39,342 bases of DNA from Bacteroidota bacterium. Its GTDB lineage: Bacteria > Bacteroidota > Bacteroidia > Flavobacteriales > Schleiferiaceae. Positions within the stretch are counted from its first letter, which is position 1, and each line of letters starts with the position of its first letter. This document shows positions 17,297-25,731 of the stretch, piece by piece. The stretch covers positions 1 to 39,342 of the forward strand of contig PZPB01000019.1 of assembly GCA_003045865.1 (NCBI GenBank). The letters run 5' to 3'. Under the pieces are notes generated by a model. The model had not been told where the DNA came from and made no database searches. It saw only the letters and a list, made by a program, of their open reading frames with translations. The position numbers and the translations under genes were made by a program.

Positions 17297-17971
17297 ATGG
17301 CGCGTAAAAAATTAGAACGCTTTGCCGAAAATAAGGCAATGCATCATGTAATAGAACCGAAACGGGAAGAAGTTTTAAAAGGTTTAGACTTACAAGGCAA
17401 CTGGGGAGAGAAGATCTTTGGCAACGATAAACCCATTGTGCTTGAGTTGGGATGTGGTAAAGGAGAATATACCTTGGCCATGGCGCAGCGTTTTCCCGAA
17501 AAAAACTTTATTGGCATCGATATTAAAGGTTCCCGTATTTGGTATGGAGCTACCGAAGCCAAGGAAAAAGGCCTCGATAATGTTGCTTTCCTTCGCACCC
17601 AAATTGAGCTCATTGATAATTGCTTCGATGCAGGCGAAATAGCAGAAATATGGATCACCTTTCCCGATCCGCAACTAAAGCATACCCGCATTAAGCATCG
17701 TCTTACGCATCCCAACTTTTTAATGCGCTATCAGTCAATTTTAGAAATGGGTGGTTTGATTCATCTTAAAACCGATAGCGAATTTTTACATGGTTATACG
17801 CTTGGTTTGCTGCAGCTGATGGGCTTCCCCATTCACAAAGTTATGCACGACATTGATAAGCAATTGAAGAAGGGAGAAGAATCGCTTTTACAGGAAGTAA
17901 AAACCTATTATGAGGAGAAATTCCGTAATGAAGGTAAAAAGATAACCTATATCCGCTTCAGCTTTGCCTAG
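17297..17971 (+). CDS. trmB: tRNA (guanine-N7-)-methyltransferase
   Basis: 224 residues. Makes m7G46 in the variable loop of tRNA using S-adenosylmethionine. The SAM-binding motif LELGCGKGEYTLAMA is at about residues 50-64, followed by FIGIDIKGSRIW, and the TrmB signature WITFPDPQLKHTRIKHRL at about 118-135, then the closing FLHGYTLGLLQLMGF region. Full length for the family. The downstream gene begins with TTG inside the last codons, overlapping by 8 nt, so the two are probably translationally coupled. Confidence 0.96.
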   Translation: MARKKLERFAENKAMHHVIEPKREEVLKGLDLQGNWGEKIFGNDKPIVLELGCGKGEYTLAMAQRFPEKNFIGIDIKGSRIWYGATEAKEKGLDNVAFLRTQIELIDNCFDAGEIAEIWITFPDPQLKHTRIKHRLTHPNFLMRYQSILEMGGLIHLKTDSEFLHGYTLGLLQLMGFPIHKVMHDIDKQLKKGEESLLQEVKTYYEEKFRNEGKKITYIRFSFA

Positions 17972-18302
17972 CGATTTCTACCAGCGAGTATACAGCGTGG
18001 TGCGCGAAATACCTGCCGGTAGAGTTTGCTCTTATGGAGCGATTGCGAAATTTTTAGGCGCAGCCCGCAGCTCGCGTATGGTCGGCTTTGCCCTTAAGCA
18101 AAGTGGTGTATTAGATTTCTTGCCCGCCCATCGCGTTTTAAACCGCAACGGCTTTTTAAGCGGCAAACACGCTTTTAATCCGCCCGGACTTATGGCGGAA
18201 TTATTAGGAGCAGAAGGCATTCTAGTAGCGGACGATCAAGTGCTTAATTTTAAAGAGCTATTTTGGGATCCCGCAGAAAACTTAAACTATAGAGAATTTT
18301 AA
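17964..18302 (+). CDS. Alkyltransferase-like (ATL/MGMT-type) DNA-binding protein
   Basis: 112 residues, homologous to the DNA-binding domain of O6-alkylguanine-DNA alkyltransferase: FYQRVYSVVREIPAGRVCSYGAIA with the Tyr and helix-turn-helix region, a recognition helix around SSRMVGFALKQ, and the active-site stretch reading LPAHRVLNRNG. The normal PCHR cysteine is alanine (PAHR), so it cannot accept an alkyl group itself. ATL proteins with Trp or Ala there bind alkylated guanines and hand them to nucleotide excision repair. The start is TTG 17964, overlapping the end of trmB. It is followed directly by rsmI, so trmB-atl-rsmI look co-transcribed. Confidence 0.88.
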   Translation: MPSDFYQRVYSVVREIPAGRVCSYGAIAKFLGAARSSRMVGFALKQSGVLDFLPAHRVLNRNGFLSGKHAFNPPGLMAELLGAEGILVADDQVLNFKELFWDPAENLNYREF

Positions 18303-18998
18303 ATGAGCGCAGGTATTTTATACATCGTTCCTACTCCTATTGGCAACTTAGAAGACATGACCTTAAGAGCGATTAGGGTTTTAAAAGAAGTAGATCTCAT
18401 TTTAGCCGAAGACACGCGTACCTCAGGTAAGCTGTTAAAGCATTTTGAAATTGATAAGCCACTGCGGTCTTTTCATATGCATAACGAACACAAAGCAGTC
18501 GAATCATTAGGCGAGCAATTAGAAGCCGGTCGGCAGATTGCCTTAATTAGCGATGCGGGTACACCCGCTATTTCGGACCCTGGCTATTTAATGGTAGCCA
18601 AGGCCATTGCCTTAGATATTGAAGTAATCTGTTTACCAGGAGCTACCGCTTTTGTTCCCGCTTTGGTAAATAGTGGCTTGGCCGCGCACAGCTTTTGCTT
18701 CGAAGGTTTTTTACCCGTAAAAAAGGGCCGTCAGACTAAACTGAAAGAATTAAGTGAAGAAGCGCGCACAATAATTTTCTACGAATCTCCCCACCGAATT
18801 GCGCGTACCTGCCGCGATTTAGCCGAATACTTAGGCCCCGGTAGGGAAGCCAGCCTTAGCCGAGAGATTTCCAAGAAATTTGAGCAAACAAAAAGAGGCA
18901 AACTACTGGAGCTTGCCTCTTGGTGTGACGACCATAAGCCTAAAGGCGAAATGGTTTTATGTGTAGAAGGTTATAGTAAAAAGCTTAAACCGTCATAA
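18303..18998 (+). CDS. rsmI: 16S rRNA (cytidine(1402)-2'-O)-methyltransferase
   Basis: 231 residues of the SAM-dependent tetrapyrrole-methylase-fold family. The N-terminus ILYIVPTPIGNLEDMTLRAIRVL, the segment ILAEDTRTSGKLL, ALISDAGTPAISDPGYLMV and CLPGATAFVPALVNSGL are hallmarks of RsmI, which methylates C1402 of 16S rRNA in the decoding centre. ATG starts directly after the stop of the ATL gene. The 3' end overlaps the convergent frr gene by 14 nt. Confidence 0.95.
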   Translation: MSAGILYIVPTPIGNLEDMTLRAIRVLKEVDLILAEDTRTSGKLLKHFEIDKPLRSFHMHNEHKAVESLGEQLEAGRQIALISDAGTPAISDPGYLMVAKAIALDIEVICLPGATAFVPALVNSGLAAHSFCFEGFLPVKKGRQTKLKELSEEARTIIFYESPHRIARTCRDLAEYLGPGREASLSREISKKFEQTKRGKLLELASWCDDHKPKGEMVLCVEGYSKKLKPS

Positions 18999-19539
18999 TT
19001 TCCTTTTCCTTAACCGCTAATACTTCTTCCACTTTAGAAGAATACTTATTGGTCAGGGATTGAACGCGTTCCTCCGCATCCTTAATTAAATCCTCGCTAA
19101 CGCCATCAATTGTTTTAAGCATATCATTGGCATCTTTACGTGCTGTTCTAATACCAATTTTTGCCTCTTCCGCTTCTGCGCGCGCGCGTTTTACTAGGTC
19201 GCGACGACGTTCTTCGGTTAAAGGTGGAATATTAATCATTACCATATCCCCGTTGTTTTGCGGGTTCAAGCCAAGATTAGCATTCATAATCGCTTTTTCA
19301 ATTTCGCCGATTAATCCTTTCTCCCAGGGTTGCACCGCTAGGGTACGCGCATCGGGGGTAGAAATATTAGACACCTGTGATAAAGGAGCAAGAGAACCGT
19401 AATACTCGATACGCACCCCTTCTAACATCGCAGGGTTAGCTCTACCAGCGCGAATCTTTAAAAGTTCTTTATCCAAGTGTTGAAGCGACTTTTTCATGTG
19501 TGCGCCTGTCTCCTCAAAAATTAATTCAATCTCTTCCAT
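18985..19539 (-). CDS. frr: Ribosome recycling factor
   Basis: 184 residues, the standard length. Together with EF-G it splits post-termination ribosomes. Seen: HLDKELLKIRAGRANPAMLEGVRIEYYG near the N-terminus, the hinge region, PPLTEERRRDLVKRARAEAEEAKIGIR and the C-terminal helix. It lies 15 nt after pyrH on the same strand, so pyrH-frr form an operon. Confidence 0.97.
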   Translation of the reverse strand: MEEIELIFEETGAHMKKSLQHLDKELLKIRAGRANPAMLEGVRIEYYGSLAPLSQVSNISTPDARTLAVQPWEKGLIGEIEKAIMNANLGLNPQNNGDMVMINIPPLTEERRRDLVKRARAEAEEAKIGIRTARKDANDMLKTIDGVSEDLIKDAEERVQSLTNKYSSKVEEVLAVKEKEIMTV

Positions 19540-19554
19540 AATTTAAAACAATAA

Positions 19555-20262
19555 CTAATTAGCAACTAAGGTTCCTACCTTTTTACCATCCACTAAATCT
19601 TGCAGATTTCCTGGTTTATTCATGTCGAAAACAATAATGGGTAAATCGTTTTCTTTACTTAAAGTAAAAGCCGTCATATCCATAACGTTTAAGCCCTTAT
19701 CGTAAACCTCCTTGAAGGAGATAGATTCGTAACGCGTTGCGGTTGCATCTTTTTCCGGATCAGCAGTGTAAATACCATCTACGCGCGTACCTTTTAAAAT
19801 AACATCGGCATCCACTTCTATTGCTCTTAGTGTAGCCGCGGTATCAGTAGTAAAGTAAGGGTTACCGGTTCCACCACCAAAAATCACTACCCTACCTTTT
19901 TCTAGGTGACGAGTCGCTCTGCGACGAATGAATGGCTCGGCCACTTGATCCATTTCAATAGCGCTCATTAACCGTGTTTTCACACCCGCCACTTCTAAGG
20001 CACTTTGCAAAGCAAGACCATTAATTACTGTGGCAAGCATACCCATATGATCTGCTTGGGTGCGATCCATACCTTCACTTGCTCCTTTTAGGCCACGGAA
20101 AATATTTCCTCCACCAATTACAACAGCCACTTCTATATTCTTAGCAACAACCTGTCTAATTTCTTCAGCGTAGTCTTTTAAACGATCGCCATTAATGCCG
20201 TACTCTTGGTCGCCCATTAAAGATTCGCCGCTTAATTTTAGAAGGATACGTTTGTATTTCAT
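19555..20262 (-). CDS. pyrH: UMP kinase
   Basis: 235 residues of the amino-acid-kinase fold bacterial UMP kinase, which phosphorylates UMP to UDP in pyrimidine synthesis. Seen: [14 protein letters not shown] at the N-terminus, [48 protein letters not shown] and [18 protein letters not shown]. It heads the pyrH-frr operon. A strong terminator separates it from tsf, and it has its own promoter with a copy of the shared upstream element at 20288-20325. Confidence 0.97.
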   Translation of the reverse strand: MKYKRILLKLSGESLMGDQEYGINGDRLKDYAEEIRQVVAKNIEVAVVIGGGNIFRGLKGASEGMDRTQADHMGMLATVINGLALQSALEVAGVKTRLMSAIEMDQVAEPFIRRRATRHLEKGRVVIFGGGTGNPYFTTDTAATLRAIEVDADVILKGTRVDGIYTADPEKDATATRYESISFKEVYDKGLNVMDMTAFTLSKENDLPIIVFDMNKPGNLQDLVDGKKVGTLVAN

Positions 20263-20287
20263 GATGGATTATGATTGGTATTTACCG

Positions 20288-20325
20288 CAAAGATACAAAC
20301 CTGAGTCCGATCTAAAATTAGAGTA
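20288..20325 (-). promoter_or_regulatory. pyrH promoter with shared upstream element, copy E
   Basis: On the minus strand: ACTCTAATTTTAGATCGG, then ACTCAGGTTTG, then the -7 box TATCTTTG (20288-20295), an exact TAnnTTTG match. In this copy the element forms the -33 region plus the whole spacer of a promoter. The ATG of pyrH follows about 26 nt later. Confidence 0.65.
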
Positions 20326-20552
20326 ATAGATTTTCAACAAAAGAAAAACTGGTCTGCTAGATACTGCCCTAAGCACTACCGCATATCTAGCTCAGGACGC
20401 ATTTTGCTTTAATAGAAAGCAATTCCCATCAATGCAGCCATTAGCAGTTTTATCTTTTGCGTCTTCACCTCATTGCTAGTAATCTTTCTATAATCCCGAG
20501 TTTGGCTTCAGTTCCACTGCATCGCCAAACGCATTGCGCTTATAGCCCTCGC
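20296..20552. other. Intergenic region between pyrH and tsf
   Basis: Apart from the pyrH promoter at its left edge and the tsf terminator at its right edge, I see no open frame, repeat or RNA gene in this part of the 353-nt gap. Confidence 0.5.
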
Positions 20553-20590
20553 AAAAAAAAGGGCCACTTTGATATAATTCAAAGTGGCCC
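20553..20590 (-). terminator. Terminator after tsf
   Basis: A perfect 12-bp stem GGGCCACTTTGA (20561-20572) with TCAAAGTGGCCC (20579-20590), 6-nt loop, followed on the minus strand by eight T. It ends the ribosomal-protein/EF-Ts transcript. Confidence 0.95.
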
Positions 20591-20615
20591 CTTTAATAAG
20601 AATTCTAATTTAGAC

Positions 20616-21440
20616 TTAAACGCCTAAACCTACACGTTTGTAAGCAACCGCTTTCAAATCAGCATTAACTGACTGTAAGTATTTTGCTACTGATAATTTA
20701 CCATCACGGATATAATCCTGTTCTACTAAAGTGTTTTCCTTGAAGAACTTGTTTAAACGACCTTCAGCAATTTTATCAAGCATTGCCTCTGGCTTGCCTT
20801 CTTGACGAGCTAAGTCTTTACCAACTTCGATTTCGCGAGCTACTGTTTCTTCGCTAACGCCAGCACGATCTAAAGAAATAGGATTCATAGCTGCCGCTTG
20901 CATCGCTACGTTTTTACCAGCGTCTTCAGCTTCTAGGCTTAGACCTACTAGAGTAGCTAATTTATTTCCAGCGTGAATATAAGTTGCTACGTAAGGAGCT
21001 TCGATTATTTCGTATGATCCGATTTCCAATTTCTCACCGATAACACCAGTTTGCTCAACTAATTTTTCAGCTACAGTCATGCCGTTAAAAGCAAGAGCTA
21101 AAAGTGCGTCTTTGTTGGCTGCTTTATGTTCGATAGCCAAATTTAACAAGCTAGTAGTTAAATCTATGAAGCTGTCGTTTTTAGCTACGAAATCTGTTTC
21201 GCAGTTAAGGCTTAGAACCGCACCAAAAGCGTTATCGCTGGAGGCACCTGAAAGCACACAGCCTTCGGTAGCTTCTCGATCAGCGCGATTAGCAGCAATT
21301 TTTTGTCCTTTTTTACGTAGAATATCTACTGCTACTTGAAAATCACCTTCGGCCTCAACCAAAGCCTTTTTACAATCCATCATACCGGCTCCGGTCTGTT
21401 TTCTGAGCTTGTTTACGTCTGCTGCAGTTATATTAGCCAT
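20616..21440 (-). CDS. tsf: Elongation factor Ts
   Basis: 274 residues. Nucleotide-exchange factor for EF-Tu. The N-terminal UBA-like domain (ITAADVNKLRKQTGAGMMDCKKALVEAEGD) and the EF-Tu-contacting segment CETDFVAKNDSF are clear, followed by the core repeats ending VAYKRVGLGV. It follows rpsB with a 97-nt gap holding a weak hairpin, so the two are probably co-transcribed with partial attenuation. Confidence 0.97.
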   Translation of the reverse strand: MANITAADVNKLRKQTGAGMMDCKKALVEAEGDFQVAVDILRKKGQKIAANRADREATEGCVLSGASSDNAFGAVLSLNCETDFVAKNDSFIDLTTSLLNLAIEHKAANKDALLALAFNGMTVAEKLVEQTGVIGEKLEIGSYEIIEAPYVATYIHAGNKLATLVGLSLEAEDAGKNVAMQAAAMNPISLDRAGVSEETVAREIEVGKDLARQEGKPEAMLDKIAEGRLNKFFKENTLVEQDYIRDGKLSVAKYLQSVNADLKAVAYKRVGLGV

Positions 21441-21470
21441 TTGTATTTGTATTTAATGTTGATTTCTAAA

Positions 21471-21507
21471 AATTAAAAGAAGGGACAAAATTTAATTTAT
21501 CCCTTCT
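21471..21507 (-). terminator. Weak hairpin between rpsB and tsf (possible attenuator)
   Basis: AGAAGGGA (21478-21485) pairs with TCCCTTCT (21500-21507). On the minus strand the stem is followed by TTTTAATT, a poor T tract, so read-through into tsf is expected. Confidence 0.45.
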
Positions 21508-21537
21508 AAATATTACATACTCTAAGTTAAGAATAGA

Positions 21538-22320
21538 TTAATCTTCTGCTGCCTCGTCGGCCTCTACATCAGAATCGCCAACTTTGGCTGCTACTTTCTT
21601 AATCTTAGCGTCTTTTGCTTTGTTTTTGTCAGAGTTACGCTCTTCTAAACCGTTGCGAATTGCGTCGGTTACTTTGCTCACTAAAATATTAATCGATTTA
21701 GTAGCATCGTCATTACCTGGAATCGCGTAATCTACTTGATTAGGATCTGAGTTTGTATCCACGATTGCGAAAGTTGGAATACCCAATTTACGAGCTTCTT
21801 TTACCGCAATGTGTTCTTTATTGATATCTATGATAAATAGAGCTCCTGGTAAGCGAGTCATATCAGCAATTGATCCAAGCTGTCTGTCTAACTTGTCACG
21901 CTGACGATCTACTTGTAGGCGCTCTCTTTTACTAAGGGTTAAATAGCTACCATCTTCCTTCATACGATCGATGTTTTGCATCTTTTTGATCGCCTTACGA
22001 ATGGTAATGAAGTTGGTTAACATACCTCCTGGCCAACGCTCAGTAATATAAGGCATATTAACACCACCAGCCTGAACCTCAAGGATTTCTTTCGCTTGCT
22101 TTTTGGTTGCTACATACATGATCTTACGACCACTAGCGGCAATTTTTTGTAAAGCTTCTGCGGCTTGGTTTAATTTTGCTTGTGTTTTATACAAGTCGAT
22201 AATGTGAATACCATTACGCTCCATAAAAATATAGGGAGCCATGTTCGGATTCCATTTGCGCGTTAAGTGACCAAAGTGCACTCCTGCGTCTAACATTTCT
22301 TTTACAAACTGATCTGCCAT
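21538..22320 (-). CDS. rpsB: 30S ribosomal protein S2
   Basis: 260 residues with the S2 landmarks: MLDAGVHFGHLTRKWNPNMAPYIFMERNGIHIIDL at the N-terminus, RWPGGMLTNFITIRKAIKK in the middle, GALFIIDINKEHIAVKEARKLGIP, and AIPGNDDATKSI near the end. The C-terminal 40 residues are a charged, low-complexity tail (KNKAKDAKIKKVAAKVGDSD) ending in acidic residues, a common extension in Bacteroidota S2. Confidence 0.97.
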   Translation of the reverse strand: MADQFVKEMLDAGVHFGHLTRKWNPNMAPYIFMERNGIHIIDLYKTQAKLNQAAEALQKIAASGRKIMYVATKKQAKEILEVQAGGVNMPYITERWPGGMLTNFITIRKAIKKMQNIDRMKEDGSYLTLSKRERLQVDRQRDKLDRQLGSIADMTRLPGALFIIDINKEHIAVKEARKLGIPTFAIVDTNSDPNQVDYAIPGNDDATKSINILVSKVTDAIRNGLEERNSDKNKAKDAKIKKVAAKVGDSDVEADEAAED

Positions 22321-22367
22321 GAGATGTTTAATTGTTTACATTCACTAATTACAACCCCAGGGTGGTA

Positions 22368-22401
22368 GAATACTAACCCCTCGGATTTGGATACTAAACC
22401 C
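22368..22401 (-). repeat. Short direct repeat in the rpsB leader
   Basis: GAATACTAACCCC (22368-22380) and GGATACTAAACCC (22389-22401) match at 11 of 13 positions, with starts 21 bp apart, in the 94-nt gap between rpsI and rpsB. It could be part of an RNA leader or a protein site. No clear terminator lies in this gap. Confidence 0.35.
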
Positions 22402-22414
22402 AAATAGATAATTC

Positions 22415-22801
22415 TTAACGTTTTGAGAATTGGAATTTCTTTCTCGCTTTTTTCTGACCGAATTTCTTACGTTCCACCATACGTGGATCACGCGTAAGAA
22501 CACCTTCTGGTTTTAGTGCGATGCGATGATCTGGATTGATTACGCATAAACCGCGACTAATTCCTAAGCGAATAGCTTCGGCTTGACCAGTGATACCACC
22601 GCCGTCAACGTTTACCATAACGTCGTACTGACCAGTAGTTTCGGTGATTAAAAACGCTTGCTCCACTTTGTAGTGTAAGGCAGCGGTGTCGAAGTAGTCT
22701 TTATAATCTTTCTTGTTGATTGAGATTACGCCAGAGCCTTCTTTTAAGAAAACTCGAGCCACAGACTTCTTTCTTCTTCCAATAGTGTGAGTTACAGACA
22801 T
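22415..22801 (-). CDS. rpsI: 30S ribosomal protein S9
   Basis: 128 residues from ATG 22801 (MSVTHTIGRRKKSVARVFLK). A start further upstream would overlap rplM and add a non-conserved leader. Conserved features: VNVDGGGITGQAEAIRLGISRGL and the C-terminal tail DPRMVERKKFGQKKARKKFQFSKR, whose final Arg reaches the ribosomal P site. It follows rplM by 10 nt. Confidence 0.97.
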   Translation of the reverse strand: MSVTHTIGRRKKSVARVFLKEGSGVISINKKDYKDYFDTAALHYKVEQAFLITETTGQYDVMVNVDGGGITGQAEAIRLGISRGLCVINPDHRIALKPEGVLTRDPRMVERKKFGQKKARKKFQFSKR

Positions 22802-22811
22802 ACTCTCCTTA

Positions 22812-23258
22812 TTATTTAACTGTGTTAATGTCAACTAGTTCTGGCTTCTGAGCTTCGTGAGGATGCTCAGTACCAACAAAGGCGTGTAAATTGCGAAACA
22901 ACTCACTACCTAAGCGATTTTTAGGAAGCATACCTTTTACAGCATTTTCCAAAACCTTCGTAGGTTTCTTCATCATTAACTGTGCTGGGGTAGTGAAACG
23001 CTGACCACCAGGATACTCAGTATGACGAACATATTCTTTCTCAGTAGCTTTCTGTCCAGTAAGAACAACTTTATCGGCATTCAGCACGATAACATTGTCT
23101 CCACAATCAACATGTGGGGTGAAATTCACCTTATGCTTTCCGCGTAATAAAAACGCGATTCCAGATGCAAGGCGACCTAGGGTTTGACCCTCAGCGTCGA
23201 CTACTAACCATTTCTTATCAACAGTTTGGCTGTTCGCCGACACTGTTTTGTAACTCAT
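22812..23258 (-). CDS. rplM: 50S ribosomal protein L13
   Basis: 148 residues from ATG 23258 (MSYKTVSANSQTVDKKWLVVDAEG). An upstream GTG at 23267 is possible but unlikely. The L13 motifs TLGRLASGIAFLLRGKHK, VIVLNADKVVLTGQKA, KVLENAVKGMLPKNRLG and HPHEAQKP are present. It is the first gene of the rplM-rpsI-rpsB-tsf transcript; a promoter-like TTTG-N21-TAAATTCG lies upstream on the minus strand. Confidence 0.97.
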   Translation of the reverse strand: MSYKTVSANSQTVDKKWLVVDAEGQTLGRLASGIAFLLRGKHKVNFTPHVDCGDNVIVLNADKVVLTGQKATEKEYVRHTEYPGGQRFTTPAQLMMKKPTKVLENAVKGMLPKNRLGSELFRNLHAFVGTEHPHEAQKPELVDINTVK

Positions 23259-23430
23259 TGTATTCACAACTACTTAATATTTAAAACGTTACCTTGAGTA
23301 AAGCTACTCCCCCGAAAAGGGGCTGCGAATTTACAACAATAATTTTCACTTTACCAAACCTTATTAACCATAAATCGTTGAAAATTAAAAGCCTTATACA
23401 CAGGTAACTTTCAACTGTCAACACAAAGCT

Positions 23431-23438
23431 TATATTTG
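23431..23438 (+). promoter_or_regulatory. -7 element of the M43 metalloprotease gene
   Basis: TATATTTG, an exact TAnnTTTG match, 30 nt before the ATG at 23469. Confidence 0.55.
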
Positions 23439-23468
23439 CCGCCTTATTTTCCTAATATTCTCTCCCAT

Positions 23469-25580
23469 ATGAACAAGTTTTTTTCCTTATTAACAGTATT
23501 AGTAACTCTATGTTTTACTAGTGCCGCCCAACAAATAAATCCTGAAAAATGTGCTTTTGATTATCACTATCAAGAGCAAATGAATGACCCTACTCAAAAG
23601 GAAGCTTTAATCGCCACGGAAAAATTAATTCAGAGCAAAATTGCGGAAATGAAAATGCAGGATAACAAAACTGCTGCTGCCGTTGTCACTATTCCGGTAG
23701 TATTCCACATTATATATGCTAGTTCTCAGGATAATATTTCTATTGCACAAATTGAAGACGGACTGCGAATCTTAAACGAGGATTACCGTCGCCAAAATGC
23801 CGACACCTCTCAAACGCGTGCAATTTTTAAACCCGTAGCAGCAGATTTCGAAATACAATTCGCTCTCGCTAAAAAAGACCCCCAAGGAAACTGCACCGAC
23901 GGTATTACCCGCACTCAAAGTATTGAGTCACTATCGGGCGATGAAGGCTCGAAAATAATAAAGTGGAACCGCAATAATTACCTTAATATTTGGGTAACTC
24001 GCAATGTATCTAACACTTTACCTAGCAACCCTAATGGTTATACATTAGGATATTCCTTCTTCCCAAGGAATAATTCTTTAGTTTCTGGTGATGGGGTTAT
24101 TTTACGTCACGACCAATTAGGCACTATCGGCACTGCCACAGGAAACCCTGGCCGCACCCTTACCCACGAAGTGGGACACTACCTTGCCTTACATCACCCT
24201 TTTGCTGGAGGCTGTAATGGCAATGGCGGATCAAACCCCGTAGGAAACGTAGGCGGATCAACTAGTGGCGATTATTGTGCAGACACCCCTCCTGTATTTG
24301 AAGCAAATAATGGCTGCTCGCCGATCAACACCTGTAGTAATGATAGCCCCAACCTAACGGATCAGATCGAAAACTACATGGACTACACCGATTGCCAAAA
24401 CATGTTTACCGAAGATCAAAAAGCTCGTGCTCGCGCGGTTATTAATAGCTCTGCCCTAAGAGCAAACCTTGTTTCTCAGTCTAACCTAATTGCAACGGGG
24501 GTGGTAAACCCACCGGCTTGTACTCCAACCGCTATGTTAGAAAGCCCTAAAAATGTGGTCTGCGTAAATGAAGTGGTTCAGTTCAACGACATTTCTGAGG
24601 ATGGCACCCCCAGCACTTGGAATTGGACTTTCCCCGGTGGAACACCTAGCTCTTCTACCGCCGAGAACCCTACCGTTACTTATGCTAATCCAGGCAAATA
24701 CGATGTAAGCCTAAGCGTGAGTAACAGCGCCGGAACTAACAGCACTACGCTTACCAACTACCTAAACGTTAAAAGCTCTATTAACCCTTTCTTTAATCTT
24801 ACTTGGGTAGAAAGCTTTGAATTAGGCAGCATTCCAGCAACGGTTTCCATTATTGATAAGGACCAAAATCCCTTTAAACCATTTAGTGGAGCGGGCTCTC
24901 ATCTTAGTAATAGCCTAATTTTAGAGAAGGTAAATAATGTTTCTGCTGGTGATGTCGATGAGATTATCACGCCTGCAATTGCTACGGCTGGTGGTTCTAA
25001 CCTTAATTTATATTTCGATTATGCTTTTGCTGCTCAATCCAATGACAATAACGATGAATTAGAAGTTTACGTTTCTCGCGACTGCGGTGCGACCTGGATA
25101 AGACGACGTTTCTACAACAGTGGCCGCTTACGCACTGCCCCCAATACCACGGGTAACTTTGTACCTAACGGCCCCAGCCAGTGGACTACCGAAACCCTGA
25201 ACTTCGACGCTTATATTCAAAACGATCCCATCTTAATCAAATTTGTATTTAATAATGGTGGTGGCAATAATTTTTATATCGATAATATTCGTTTCGGACA
25301 AGGAACCGATGTAAGTATTAATGAGTTTGGCGCTGCTGATCTTAAGCTTTATCCCAACCCCAGCAATGGCCAACTTACTATTAAGATGAGCGACTTGTTG
25401 GACAATCAACTTAATTTAGAAATTGTTGACCTTGGCGGCAGATCGGTTTATAGCCAAAGCCTACAAACTAAAAACTCAAGCTTTGAAACTCAGTTAGACC
25501 TCGGACTAAGCACTGGTGTTTACCTTCTTAATATTAAAGGTGATCATACCAATTTTAGCCAAAAGCTGATTATCGAGTAG
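23469..25580 (+). CDS. T9SS-secreted M43 family zinc metalloprotease with PKD domain
   Basis: 703 residues from ATG 23469: signal peptide MNKFFSLLTVLVTLCFTSAAQQ, a pro-region, then a pappalysin-like catalytic domain with HEVGHYLALHH at about residues 234-244 (HExxH plus third zinc His; the usual Gly is Ala) and Met-turn IENYMDYTDCQNMF. A PKD domain follows (about 370-435: CVNEVVQFNDISEDGTPSTWNWTFPGG split by eye), then a jelly-roll-like domain (VESFELGSIPATV...NNFYIDNIRFG), and a C-terminal T9SS sorting domain (LKLYPNPSNGQLTIKMS...GVYLLNIKGD). A secreted protease, probably used to digest extracellular protein. Own promoter and a strong terminator make it monocistronic. Confidence 0.93.
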   Translation: MNKFFSLLTVLVTLCFTSAAQQINPEKCAFDYHYQEQMNDPTQKEALIATEKLIQSKIAEMKMQDNKTAAAVVTIPVVFHIIYASSQDNISIAQIEDGLRILNEDYRRQNADTSQTRAIFKPVAADFEIQFALAKKDPQGNCTDGITRTQSIESLSGDEGSKIIKWNRNNYLNIWVTRNVSNTLPSNPNGYTLGYSFFPRNNSLVSGDGVILRHDQLGTIGTATGNPGRTLTHEVGHYLALHHPFAGGCNGNGGSNPVGNVGGSTSGDYCADTPPVFEANNGCSPINTCSNDSPNLTDQIENYMDYTDCQNMFTEDQKARARAVINSSALRANLVSQSNLIATGVVNPPACTPTAMLESPKNVVCVNEVVQFNDISEDGTPSTWNWTFPGGTPSSSTAENPTVTYANPGKYDVSLSVSNSAGTNSTTLTNYLNVKSSINPFFNLTWVESFELGSIPATVSIIDKDQNPFKPFSGAGSHLSNSLILEKVNNVSAGDVDEIITPAIATAGGSNLNLYFDYAFAAQSNDNNDELEVYVSRDCGATWIRRRFYNSGRLRTAPNTTGNFVPNGPSQWTTETLNFDAYIQNDPILIKFVFNNGGGNNFYIDNIRFGQGTDVSINEFGAADLKLYPNPSNGQLTIKMSDLLDNQLNLEIVDLGGRSVYSQSLQTKNSSFETQLDLGLSTGVYLLNIKGDHTNFSQKLIIE

Positions 25581-25596
25581 ATTATTCGATACGATA

Positions 25597-25638
25597 AAAA
25601 AAGCCCCCTTTACTTTGTTTAGTAGAGGGGGCTTTTTT
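25597..25638 (+). terminator. Terminator after the metalloprotease gene
   Basis: AAAAAAGCCCCCT pairs with AGGGGGCTTTTTT through G-C-rich core 25603-25608 with 25627-25632, extended by TACT/AGTA near a 6-nt loop. T run on the plus strand; symmetrical enough to act both ways. Confidence 0.9.
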
Positions 25639-25731
25639 GCATCTGTTTGTAAAGGTGATACTCAAAAAAATTGTTAGAAGCGATAAATGGCGTCTCTGTG
25701 AAATAACAAATTAAAATGAATTTTCCCTACG

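Noticed and set aside
20613-23270. Whether the ribosomal-protein and EF-Ts cluster holds something unusual.
   Set aside because: Order, lengths and motifs are those of ordinary Bacteroidota housekeeping genes; only the rpsB leader motif pair and the separate pyrH promoter were kept.
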